Assembly (NCBI GenBank): GCA_015065645.1 | Contig: SVPW01000003.1 | Location: forward strand, 1-64,000 | DNA from: Oscillospiraceae bacterium | GTDB lineage: Bacteria; Bacillota; Clostridia; Oscillospirales; Acutalibacteraceae | Length of the DNA stretch: 64,000 nucleotides | Direction of reading: 5' to 3' | Part shown: positions 38,733 to 47,488 of the stretch, one piece after another | How positions within the stretch are numbered: position 1 is the first letter of the stretch | How the letters are laid out: each line of letters starts with the position of its first letter | The notes under the pieces: model-generated | Databases searched by the model: none | What the model saw: the letters and a program-made list of their open reading frames with translations, nothing else | What the model was told of the DNA's origin: nothing | Translations under genes and position numbers: made by a program

Positions 38733-40487
38733 ATGGATATGATAAATGTAAAAATTAACGGAATTGCTGTAAGCGTTCCCAAGGGCTCCACTATTTTAGA
38801 GGCTGCCCGTGCAGCAGGTGTTGAAATTCCAACACTCTGCTTTATGAAGGAAAAGAACGAAATCGGCGCTTGCCGTATCTGCGTTGTTGAGGCTAATGAA
38901 GGCAGAGGTTTCCGTATTGTTACCGCCTGCGTTTACCCCGTAACTGAGGGTATGGAGGTTAGAACCAACTCCGAAAAGATTCAAAAGGCAAGAAAGACCA
39001 CTTTGGAGCTTATTCTTTCAACACATGATAAAAAGTGCCTTTCCTGCGCTCGTTCTACCAACTGTGAGCTTCAAAAGCTTTGCCGTGATTACGGTGTTGA
39101 TGAAGGCGCATTTGAAGGCTTTAAGCCCACTTATGAGATTGATTATTCCGCACCCCACCTTGTAAGGGATAACAATAAGTGTATCCTTTGCCGTCGTTGC
39201 GTAGCTGCTTGTCAGGAGCAGTATGTAGGCGTTATCGGTGCAAATGACCGTGGTATTGATACCCAGATTGGTCAGGCATTCAATCTTCCTCTTGATGATG
39301 TACCGTGTATTTCTTGCGGTCAGTGTACCGTTGTCTGCCCGACAGGTGCTCTCACCGAAAAGGATGATACCGATAAGATTTGGGCTGCTCTTGCAGATCC
39401 TGAAAAGACCGTTATCGTTCAGACTGCTCCCTCCATCCGTGCAACTCTTGGTGAGTGCTTCGGTATGGAAATCGGTACTAATGTTGAGGGCAAGATGGTA
39501 GCAGCACTTCGCCGTCTTGGCTTTGATAAGGTATTTGATACCGACTTTGCGGCTGACCTTACTATCGTTGAAGAGGCTAATGAGCTTGTTGAGCGTATTA
39601 AGAACGGCGGAACATTGCCGATGATCACCTCTTGCTCACCCGGTTGGGTTAAGTTCTGTGAGATGTATTATCCCGATATGATCGCTCACCTTTCTTCCTG
39701 TAAGTCTCCTCAGCAGATGGCAGGCGCAGTTATTAAGACCTATTGGGCTGAAAAGAACGGTGTAGATCCTAAGAATATCGTTTCTGTAAGCGTTATGCCT
39801 TGTACTGCTAAGAAGTTTGAAATTGGCCGTGATGATCAGTCTGCTGCAGGCGTACCGGATGTTGATATTGCTATCACCACCCGTGAGCTTGGCCGCATGA
39901 TTGACCGTGCAGGTCTTAACTTCACAGCTCTTCCTGATGAAGAGTTTGATAATCCGCTTGGTGAGGATACCGGTGCAGCTGTTATCTTCGGTGCTACCGG
40001 CGGTGTTATGGAGGCAGCTCTTAGAACTGCTAACGATTGGCTTACCGGCAAGGATAATACCGATGTTGACTTTACTGCTGTTCGTGGTACACAGGGTCTT
40101 AAAGAGGCTACTGTTAATATCGCAGGCAGTGATATTAAGGTTGCTGTTGCTTCAGGTGCAGCTGCTGCTAAGTGTGTAATGGATCAGCTTAAAGCCGGCA
40201 ATCCTAAGGGATGGACATTTATTGAAATTATGGGATGTCCCGGTGGTTGCGTAAACGGCGGTGGTCAGCCTATCCAAACTCAGACTGTTCGTGATACTGT
40301 TGATCTTAAAGCTGTTCGTGCAAAGGCGCTTTATGATCAGGATGCTGCAATGGCTATCCGTAAGTCACACGAATCCCCTGTTGTAAAGACTCTTTACAGT
40401 GAGTGGTATGATGGTTTTGGTGGTCATAAGGCTCACCACGACTTGCATACAAGCTATGTTGCTCGTAAGAAGTTTCCTAAGCTGTAA
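38733..40487 (+). CDS. hydA: [FeFe]-hydrogenase catalytic subunit (HydA/HndD-like)
   Basis: N-terminal 2Fe-2S and 4Fe-4S motifs; TSCSPGWVKF, VMPCTAKKFE, MGCPGGCVNGGGQP. Confidence 0.95.
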   Translation: MDMINVKINGIAVSVPKGSTILEAARAAGVEIPTLCFMKEKNEIGACRICVVEANEGRGFRIVTACVYPVTEGMEVRTNSEKIQKARKTTLELILSTHDKKCLSCARSTNCELQKLCRDYGVDEGAFEGFKPTYEIDYSAPHLVRDNNKCILCRRCVAACQEQYVGVIGANDRGIDTQIGQAFNLPLDDVPCISCGQCTVVCPTGALTEKDDTDKIWAALADPEKTVIVQTAPSIRATLGECFGMEIGTNVEGKMVAALRRLGFDKVFDTDFAADLTIVEEANELVERIKNGGTLPMITSCSPGWVKFCEMYYPDMIAHLSSCKSPQQMAGAVIKTYWAEKNGVDPKNIVSVSVMPCTAKKFEIGRDDQSAAGVPDVDIAITTRELGRMIDRAGLNFTALPDEEFDNPLGEDTGAAVIFGATGGVMEAALRTANDWLTGKDNTDVDFTAVRGTQGLKEATVNIAGSDIKVAVASGAAAAKCVMDQLKAGNPKGWTFIEIMGCPGGCVNGGGQPIQTQTVRDTVDLKAVRAKALYDQDAAMAIRKSHESPVVKTLYSEWYDGFGGHKAHHDLHTSYVARKKFPKL

Positions 40488-40496
40488 TTAAAATTT

Positions 40497-40528
40497 ACGG
40501 GCTGTCCTTTTGGGCAGCCCGTGTTTTT
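40497..40528 (+). terminator. Intrinsic terminator of the hyd locus
   Basis: ACGGGCTGTCC-TTTT-GGGCAGCCCGT-GTTTTT. Confidence 0.85.
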
Positions 40529-40533
40529 AAGGT

Positions 40534-40926
40534 GTGGTAATATTGAAAAAGGTATTATATTTTTTGATAATCGTTAATATAATTTCCGGTATCGTATCAG
40601 GCTTTATGCTTATGAGTCAGTCACTGATTTTATCTGTTATTTCCTTTGTTGCAGCGGGAATAGGTACTGTTCCGCTTATTATGATTTTGAGAAACACAGA
40701 GGATGTGGAGTCTTTGCGTGCAGAGGTGGCTTATTTAAGAAGTGAACTGCATAAAATGCAACATACAGATGAAACTGATAATGGATGCGGTTATAGTCTT
40801 GAGCGTTCGGTGGATAAGTGGCAATGCATTAAATGCAAAGCAGTAAATCCTGAGGGAACAAATACTTGTTCAAATTGTGGGGAGTTTTATTCATCTAAGG
40901 TCAACCCGCCAAACAGATACCGTTAA
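40534..40926 (+). CDS. Membrane protein with C-terminal zinc ribbon
   Basis: Two TM segments then WQCIKCKAVNPEGTNTCSNCGEFY. Confidence 0.65.
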   Translation: MVILKKVLYFLIIVNIISGIVSGFMLMSQSLILSVISFVAAGIGTVPLIMILRNTEDVESLRAEVAYLRSELHKMQHTDETDNGCGYSLERSVDKWQCIKCKAVNPEGTNTCSNCGEFYSSKVNPPNRYR

Positions 40927-40960
40927 ACAGAAGATATTATCACCGAAAGGATTTGAATTT

Positions 40961-41497
40961 ATGAATATTTGGCATGATATGCCTGAAAAATATATAGCTC
41001 CGGATGATTTTACTGCCGTTATTGAAATACCCAAGGGTAGTAAATCAAAGTATGAGCTTGATAAGGAAACAGGATTACTTCGTCTCGATCGTATGCTGTA
41101 TACAGCAACACATTATCCTGCAAACTATGGATTTATTCCCCGTACCTATGCTGATGACGGTGACCCTTTGGATGTTTTGGTGCTTTGCCAAGCATCAATT
41201 TCACCTATGACATTGGTGCAGTGTTATCCGATAGGTGTTGTTCAGATGACCGATGATGACAGTGCGGATGAAAAGATAATTGCTGTGCCTTTCCGTGACC
41301 CGTCACTATCTTGCTATAACGATATTTCACAGCTTCCTGCTCATACTATGCAGGAAATACGCCATTTCTTTACGGTTTATAAAAGCCTTGAGGGTAAGCA
41401 CACAGCCGTAAATGAAATTCTGGGAAGTATCAAGGCATATAAAGTTATCGAAGAATGTATAGCAAACTATAAGAAATGCTTTGGTGACAAAAAATAA
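40961..41497 (+). CDS. ppa: Inorganic pyrophosphatase (family I)
   Basis: EIPKGSKSKYELDKETG, YPANYGFIPRTYADDGDPLDVLVL. Confidence 0.95.
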   Translation: MNIWHDMPEKYIAPDDFTAVIEIPKGSKSKYELDKETGLLRLDRMLYTATHYPANYGFIPRTYADDGDPLDVLVLCQASISPMTLVQCYPIGVVQMTDDDSADEKIIAVPFRDPSLSCYNDISQLPAHTMQEIRHFFTVYKSLEGKHTAVNEILGSIKAYKVIEECIANYKKCFGDKK

Positions 41498-41503
41498 GTA
41501 ATA

Positions 41504-41539
41504 AAAAAGAATTGAAGGGTAAAAACTTCAATTCTTTTT
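41504..41539 (+). terminator. Intrinsic terminator
   Basis: AGAATTGAAG-GGTAAAAA-CTTCAATTCTTTTT. Confidence 0.8.
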
Positions 41540-41591
41540 CACTTGAATTAGGTTATATCTGTGATATAATAAAGCACAGGAGGCGTGGTAA

Positions 41592-42374
41592 ATGAAAATA
41601 GTGGTTTTTGCCGATGTGCATTATTTCGGCGGAGATATAAGTAAGGCTAAATTCAATACTCAAAAAAAGCTTGTTCAGTATGCCGCGCCGCTTATAGAGA
41701 GGTTAGTTGATACCGTAAATTCGGAGGATATAGATGTTTGCGTAAACCTTGGCGATTTGATTCAGGATGTTCAGGATAAGCAAAAGGATGTTGAATGTTT
41801 AAAGCTTATGTTTGAAAAAATCGAGAGGATGAACTGCCCTTGCTACTCGGTTTTCGGTAATCACGATTTAAAGGCAATGGATTCTATAGCTGAATTTGAG
41901 GAGGCTATGGGATGCAAAACAACCTTTTCTGTGAATTGCGGCGGCTATCACCTTGTATTTTTAACCACTGAATTGCGTCCTGAATTGGGTCTTGACCGTG
42001 GTGGATGCTATAAAGCTCAGTATTTATCGGCCAAAACCATTGAATGGCTTAAAAATGACCTTGCCGCAAATGAACTGCCGTGCATTATATTTACTCATTA
42101 CGGTGTTGCCGAAGATGAAAGCATACAGGATGAATGTATGTTTATGAAAAACAGGGCAGATGTTAAGGAAATTATAAAGCGTGATAAAAATATTTTAGCG
42201 GTTTTTTCCGGTCATTTGCATATAACCAAAGAGTTAGAGGAAGATGGCATAAAATATTATCTTTTAGGCTCTATGACCGCTTGTGGGGAAACTCCCGGTG
42301 TTCCGACAGGGGTTTATTTTGAGCTTGATTTGTGTGATGATAAGCTGACCGTTACTGAAAAACATATAGAATGA
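41592..42374 (+). CDS. Metallophosphoesterase
   Basis: VFADVHYFGG, NLGDLIQD, FGNHD, FSGHLH. Confidence 0.88.
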   Translation: MKIVVFADVHYFGGDISKAKFNTQKKLVQYAAPLIERLVDTVNSEDIDVCVNLGDLIQDVQDKQKDVECLKLMFEKIERMNCPCYSVFGNHDLKAMDSIAEFEEAMGCKTTFSVNCGGYHLVFLTTELRPELGLDRGGCYKAQYLSAKTIEWLKNDLAANELPCIIFTHYGVAEDESIQDECMFMKNRADVKEIIKRDKNILAVFSGHLHITKELEEDGIKYYLLGSMTACGETPGVPTGVYFELDLCDDKLTVTEKHIE

Positions 42375-42378
42375 TAAA

Positions 42379-42414
42379 AAAGGCTGTATCGGCAAATTTG
42401 CCGATACAGCCTTT
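42379..42414. terminator. Bidirectional terminator
   Basis: Perfect palindrome AAAGGCTGTATCGGCAAATTTGCCGATACAGCCTTT. Confidence 0.85.
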
Positions 42415-42431
42415 AAACTATTTTTGTTTAA

Positions 42432-42845
42432 TTATTTCTCTTCAGAGGGCTGCTCTGATGTACAGTGTGGGCAGCGGGAAGCCTCTATGTTGATTTCGGT
42501 CTTGCAGAAGGGGCAAACCTTTGTTGTGGGTGCTTTGGGGGCTTCGGGCTTTTTGCCGATTTTGCCAAGGCTGTTGAAAAGCTTTACTATTAAGAAGAGG
42601 ATAAATGCCATAATAATAAAGTTGATAACAGCGGTGATAAAGGCAGATGCAAAGCCGCCAATTTCGTTGAGGGTGTACCAGTTTGGATGTGCACGGGTTA
42701 TGAACTGCAAAATCGGGTTGATAAAGTTATCGGTAAGTGATGTTACGATGTCTTTGAAAGCGGCACCGATGATAACGCCGACTGCAAGGTCAAGCACATT
42801 GCCTTTCATGGCAAAATCTTTGAATTCTTTGAGAAACTTCTTCAT
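42432..42845 (-). CDS. mscL: Large-conductance mechanosensitive channel with C-terminal zinc ribbon
   Basis: FKDFAMKGNVLDLAVGVIIGAAFKDIVTSLTDNFINPIL; tail CPFCKTEINIEASRCPHC. Confidence 0.95.
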   Translation of the reverse strand: MKKFLKEFKDFAMKGNVLDLAVGVIIGAAFKDIVTSLTDNFINPILQFITRAHPNWYTLNEIGGFASAFITAVINFIIMAFILFLIVKLFNSLGKIGKKPEAPKAPTTKVCPFCKTEINIEASRCPHCTSEQPSEEK

Positions 42846-42897
42846 TTTTTAAAACTCCTTAAAATTTATTTATTTTGACTGCCGTTTAGGGCAAATA

Positions 42898-43848
42898 TCA
42901 ATGAGATTGCATCGCCTTTATCTGGCGAATATCTTTACCAACGAATTTTCTTGCAGTATAACATCCGATAAGCCTTGAAGCAATGCGGTCTGTATATCTT
43001 TTGGCAATTTCACTCATTGAAAGATTTGTGTTTATAATTGTGGGTTTTTTTGAAAGTATGCGGGTATTTATAAGCCCGTAAAGTGTTGTTTGGGTAAATG
43101 GTGAGGTAAACTCAGTTCCAAGGTCATCAATAACCAAAAGGTCACAATTAAGCATGGATTCATAACTGTCACCGCCGGAACCAAAATGCTCCTTTTCAAC
43201 CGTTTTCAGCAGATTAAAGGCTGAGCCGTATATAACATCATAACCCTTTTCAAGCACACTTGAAACGATAGAAAGTGTTAAATGCGTTTTTCCAAGTCCC
43301 GTATCACCTATAAATAAAAGATTGGGTGAGCTTTTGGGTGAAAATCCAATTGCATATTCACGGCAAAGCTTTAAAATTGCCGTCATTTTTTTGCGGGCAT
43401 CGTTCTCATCGGTATAAAGGTTTAAATTAAAGTTTTCAAATTTACATTCATCAAGCGGCATTTCGCTTGATAATTTTTCGGTGGCTATCTTTTTTGCCAA
43501 TGCTTTTATACATTCGCAAATTTTGCCATTTCTTGTGCGGCCCGTATCGCCGCAAATAACACAGTCATATTTAAGCGGTTCAATTTGAGCCTGCTTTAAA
43601 AGCTTGGATTTTTCATTAGAAAGGCAGGTCATTGTTTTTTGCAATAATTCCAAACCTGCCGTATCACCTGCCATTGCAGTAATTGCAATCTTTGCACCTA
43701 AAGAGGCAAGGGTGCTGTCAATCTCGCAAAGACGTGGTGTTTGATCGTATGCCGTTTTGAGCATAAGGTCATAAACTGCCTTTTTCTTTTCAAGTGCAGC
43801 TTTTTTTTCTGCAAAAGCGGCTGTATAAACGTCCTCTCGTTTAACCAT
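42898..43848 (-). CDS. DnaC-like helicase loader (AAA+)
   Basis: CVICGDTGRTRNGKICEC, LLFIGDTGLGKTHLTLSI, LLVIDDLGTEF. Confidence 0.9.
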   Translation of the reverse strand: MVKREDVYTAAFAEKKAALEKKKAVYDLMLKTAYDQTPRLCEIDSTLASLGAKIAITAMAGDTAGLELLQKTMTCLSNEKSKLLKQAQIEPLKYDCVICGDTGRTRNGKICECIKALAKKIATEKLSSEMPLDECKFENFNLNLYTDENDARKKMTAILKLCREYAIGFSPKSSPNLLFIGDTGLGKTHLTLSIVSSVLEKGYDVIYGSAFNLLKTVEKEHFGSGGDSYESMLNCDLLVIDDLGTEFTSPFTQTTLYGLINTRILSKKPTIINTNLSMSEIAKRYTDRIASRLIGCYTARKFVGKDIRQIKAMQSH

Positions 43849-43860
43849 TTTTTACTCCTA

Positions 43861-44832
43861 TTAATAAGTTGTTTCTAAGCTTTCTTCAAAGGATTGAATA
43901 TCAACCGAAGAAGAACCGCCTTTTCCGTTTCCTTTTCCTTTTCCTTTTCCTTTTCCTTTTGTTTCGTTTTGCCTGCGTTCGGAATCCTTTTCAACGTCTT
44001 CTGCGGTTTTGATACCACGTTTATGCCAATCCTCTAAAATTTTTGCGGTGTATGAAAAAATAAATTCGGATTTTTGATCCACACAGGCATTGTAAGCACA
44101 ATGCAAAAGCTCTCTTGTGATGCCCCATTCGTTAAGCCAACGGTCAACTTTTTCAAGCTCTTTTGGGGAGGGGTTTCTGCGTTTTAAGCCAAATGCCGCT
44201 TCAACAATATGCCAAGCAGTGTTTTTTCTTGCGGTTTCAGCAATCTGCTCCTCGGCATCAGCCACGGTTTTAACGCCGTTTTTAATCCATAAAAGTGCCG
44301 TTTTTTCAATAAAGCTGATGGTAAGCTTTTCGGCGGTTGTTGCATATTGAAGAAGTAACATTATAACCGAAATATCCATTCCCAAATCATCATAAATCCA
44401 TAAAAGGGAGGAGGATTCGTTTGTTTTAAGCGCTCTGCCAAAGTGCTGTTGAGCCTGTTGCATAAGAAAACGAACACGCTCATCCTCAAGACCTCGTTTT
44501 GCAACATCTGTACGGGAGGGTCTTGCATTTTTTAAAACAGGTACATTTTCAGCAGTTTGATTAACTGCGGTGTTGCCATCACAGCCCAAAATTCCAACCT
44601 GATTCCAATAAAGCAGGGCATCCTCAACCTCACTTGTGGGAATAGAGAGTGCTTGTGCCGTATTTTCGGCATTTATTCCTGAAGAAAGATTACGCAAAAT
44701 ATAAAGCAGAACTTTAATCTGAGTGTCGGTCGCAAGCTTTAAATGCTTATCCACAACATCACAGGGTATCGTAAAAACCGCCGTAAAGGATGACGGATTT
44801 ATAAAGTAATTCATTAAAAATACTCCAAACAA
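43861..44832 (-). CDS. DnaD-domain replication protein
   Basis: DnaD-like C-terminal repeats and Lys-Gly repeat tail; adjacent to the DnaC-like gene. Confidence 0.85.
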   Translation of the reverse strand: MFGVFLMNYFINPSSFTAVFTIPCDVVDKHLKLATDTQIKVLLYILRNLSSGINAENTAQALSIPTSEVEDALLYWNQVGILGCDGNTAVNQTAENVPVLKNARPSRTDVAKRGLEDERVRFLMQQAQQHFGRALKTNESSSLLWIYDDLGMDISVIMLLLQYATTAEKLTISFIEKTALLWIKNGVKTVADAEEQIAETARKNTAWHIVEAAFGLKRRNPSPKELEKVDRWLNEWGITRELLHCAYNACVDQKSEFIFSYTAKILEDWHKRGIKTAEDVEKDSERRQNETKGKGKGKGKGNGKGGSSSVDIQSFEESLETTY

Positions 44833-45046
44833 TTATGTATTAATACCATTATAACAATTAAATCTTAGAATGTAAATAGCAAGCTGATTAAAAAAATTGC
44901 ATTAATTTAAAGATTGCATATATGCTGTTTTACACAGGTGAAAAATTCACAATAATTAAATAAACTATAAATTGAGGTGTTTTTTTAAATTTTTTATTGA
45001 AACTACTAAATGTTGGAATTTTTTCACGATATTTAGCCTTAAATTC

Positions 45047-45074
45047 TTGACAAAGTACCATATTTAGGTATAAT
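45047..45074 (+). promoter_or_regulatory. Promoter of galE
   Basis: TTGACA - 16 bp - TATAAT. Confidence 0.55.
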
Positions 45075-45226
45075 ATAAATATAATAGAATTATAATGACT
45101 GTTTTTTGTTTAAATGCAAAAATCGCTTTAACAACACTTATTTTAAAGAAAATTTTATACAAAATTAAAAGTTTTGTGTAAAATCGCAGATGTTTTGACT
45201 AACTATTATTAGGGGGAGTTTGCTTT

Positions 45227-46240
45227 ATGGCAATTTTAGTTACCGGCGGTGCGGGATATATTGGTAGCCACACCTGTATAGAAATGCTTAATTCGGGGTA
45301 TGATGTTGTTGTAATTGATAATCTTGATAACAGCAGCAGTGAATCACTTAACCGTGTTGAAAAGATTACGGGTAAAACGGTTCGTTTTTATGAAAATGAT
45401 GTGCGTGACCATGAGGCTCTTCGTAAAATCTTTTCTGAAAATGATATACAGGCGGTAATTCATTTTGCAGGTCTTAAAGCAGTTGGTGAGTCGGTTCGTG
45501 AGCCGATTATGTACTACTCCAATAACCTTGAAAGCACCCTCACATTAATTGAGGTTATGACCGAATTTAATGTAAAGAAGATAGTATTTTCTTCTTCTGC
45601 AACGGTTTACGGTCTTGCTAAGGAAATGCCTTTAAAAGAGGGTATGCCTTTAGGTGCTATCAATCCTTACGGCAGAACAAAGCTGTTTATTGAGGAAATT
45701 TTGCGTGACCTTTTTGTTGCAGATAAAGATTGGTCTATTGCTATTCTTCGTTATTTCAATCCAATCGGTGCTCATAAAAGCGGTACTATCGGTGAAGATC
45801 CCAAGGGTATTCCCAATAATCTTATGCCGTATATAGCTCAGGTTGCTGTGGGCAAGCTTGAAAAGCTTCATGTTTTTGGTAATGACTATAACACGGTAGA
45901 TGGTACAGGTGTTCGTGATTACATACATGTTGTTGATCTTGCAGATGGCCATGTAAAGGCGGTTGCTTGGGCACTTGAAAATAAGGGCTGTGAGGAAATC
46001 AACCTCGGTACAGGTAACGGAACAAGTGTATTACAGCTCAGGGATGCTTTTGTTAAGGCATCAGGTGTGGAAGTTCCGTATGTTATTGATCCTCGTCGTC
46101 CGGGTGATCCGGATGAGGTTTATGCCGATGCTTCCAAGGCAGAAAGTCTGCTTGGCTGGAAAGCGTCAAGGGGCATTGATGAAATGTGTGAGGATTCATG
46201 GCGTTGGCAAAATAATAATCCTAACGGTTATGATAAATAG
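45227..46240 (+). CDS. galE: UDP-glucose 4-epimerase
   Basis: [50 protein letters not shown]. Confidence 0.97.
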   Translation: MAILVTGGAGYIGSHTCIEMLNSGYDVVVIDNLDNSSSESLNRVEKITGKTVRFYENDVRDHEALRKIFSENDIQAVIHFAGLKAVGESVREPIMYYSNNLESTLTLIEVMTEFNVKKIVFSSSATVYGLAKEMPLKEGMPLGAINPYGRTKLFIEEILRDLFVADKDWSIAILRYFNPIGAHKSGTIGEDPKGIPNNLMPYIAQVAVGKLEKLHVFGNDYNTVDGTGVRDYIHVVDLADGHVKAVAWALENKGCEEINLGTGNGTSVLQLRDAFVKASGVEVPYVIDPRRPGDPDEVYADASKAESLLGWKASRGIDEMCEDSWRWQNNNPNGYDK

Positions 46241-46287
46241 GTATCAAAGAATGGCCGCCCGCCGGGACATCGGGCGGCCATAAATCT

Positions 46288-46364
46288 CCGTCCGTGGCGC
46301 AGTTGGATAACGCAGCAGATTCCGATTCTGAAGAACAGGGGTTCGAATCCCTTCGGGCGGGCCA
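46288..46364 (+). tRNA. tRNA-Arg (anticodon CCG)
   Basis: Cloverleaf: acceptor CCGTCCG/CGGGCGG, anticodon loop TTCCGAT, T-loop TTCGAAT, encoded CCA. Confidence 0.9.
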
Positions 46365-46398
46365 GAAAAAGCGACTTGTTGAAACAAGTCGCTTTTTC
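46365..46398 (+). terminator. Intrinsic terminator of tRNA-Arg
   Basis: GAAAAAGCGACTTGTT-GAA-ACAAGTCGCTTTTTC. Confidence 0.85.
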
Positions 46399-46399
46399 A

Positions 46400-46502
46400 A
46401 TGAAATTCGCCTTACGGCGAGTGAAATAGCTTCGCTGTGAAATACGCTAACGCATATGAAATATTTGCTTCGCAAATGTTTAAGAGGCGAATTTTATTTC
46501 AT
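46400..46502. repeat. Multi-hairpin intergenic element
   Basis: Units beginning TGAAAT followed by mini-hairpins (TCGCCttaCGGCGA, AGCttcGCT, ACGCtaaCGC, ATTTGCttcGCAAAT), enclosed by outer TGAAATTCGCC ... GGCGAATTTTATTTCA. Confidence 0.65.
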
Positions 46503-46580
46503 CCTAAAAATATGTAGGGTTTTAAATTTATAATCCAAAAACTTAAAGGGCATACAATTCGTGCAACCTTTTCAAAATAA

Positions 46581-46620
46581 AAATCCTGTCGACTTTTTTC
46601 GGCAGGATTTTCGCTTTTTA
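46581..46620 (-). terminator. Intrinsic terminator of pnuC-like gene
   Basis: AAATCCTGTCGA / TCGGCAGGATTT stem (one G-U). Confidence 0.65.
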
Positions 46621-46627
46621 TTATTCA

Positions 46628-47314
46628 TTATTCCTTTTGTCTTTTTTGCATTCTTTTCCAATTAACAAAGCCGTAAATATCGTTTGCTAAAAACATTATA
46701 AAGCAAAAAATCATCGGGATATATGAAATATCCTCAATACTTGCAAGTATCCAAAGCACAATCAATACTATATCATTTGAGCTATAAGCAACGGCATAGT
46801 ATGGACTTCTGAAAAACAGCAGATACGAGGCCGCAAAGCTTGTGGTAATGGAAATTGTGCTTATGATAAGGTTTGCATTGCCTAAAAAATCGAGCAAGAA
46901 ATAAAACAAAACAGTTACCGCAAGTGTGGTTGGAATCATCATTATCCATTTGAATTTTGAAAGGCGGCTTATCTCAACCTCTTTTGTATCCTTATAAGGG
47001 TGCCTCAGCCAGGATATTATTGCTGCAATGGCCGCAGGAGCTGACATAAATATATAGGTTATCATTTCACCGTAATATTTAAAATGCAGTGAGATTATAC
47101 CGTAAAGCAGAGCGAAAATCACACATAAAACCTGACCTATAATATATCCCTTTGCAATAAATATCAGTGCGGTAACGCCTATAAGTGAGGCAATGGTGCT
47201 TGCAATACCGTTACCTGAAGATAAAATAAATGAGCCTATTATTACAAATACAGAAGTGAGCCACAAACTGAGCTCAAATTTTGAAAGGTCTGAAAAAGGG
47301 TTTTTAAATTTCAT
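46628..47314 (-). CDS. pnuC: PnuC-like nicotinamide riboside/mononucleotide transporter
   Basis: Multi-TM protein with ISWLRHPYKDTKEVEI and W...NDIYGFVNWKRM typical of PnuC. Confidence 0.8.
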   Translation of the reverse strand: MKFKNPFSDLSKFELSLWLTSVFVIIGSFILSSGNGIASTIASLIGVTALIFIAKGYIIGQVLCVIFALLYGIISLHFKYYGEMITYIFMSAPAAIAAIISWLRHPYKDTKEVEISRLSKFKWIMMIPTTLAVTVLFYFLLDFLGNANLIISTISITTSFAASYLLFFRSPYYAVAYSSNDIVLIVLWILASIEDISYIPMIFCFIMFLANDIYGFVNWKRMQKRQKE

Positions 47315-47417
47315 TATTTACCTCAAAAAAATAAGCACCCGAAAGATACCTCTTCAAAGACCTAACGAAGTACCCACGAATGCAACGCATTATTCTACCC
47401 GGTGGCAGTAAATATTT

Positions 47418-47452
47418 AAGACCGACAAGCGTTTTTACTTGTCGGTCTTATT
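47418..47452. terminator. Intrinsic terminator
   Basis: AAGACCGACAAG / CTTGTCGGTCTT. Confidence 0.75.
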
Positions 47453-47488
47453 ATAATATCTATATTTCGTTTTGTCAACGAGCAGTTT

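Noticed and set aside
44880-45226. Possible replication origin near the DnaC/DnaD-like genes
   Set aside because: The intergenic region is AT-rich but I saw no cluster of DnaA boxes (TTATCCACA-like) and no dnaA/dnaN nearby.
47325-47410. Calling the pnuC leader an NAD+-II riboswitch outright
   Set aside because: The gene context fits, but I could not recognise the motif's conserved core; left as an unassigned structured candidate.
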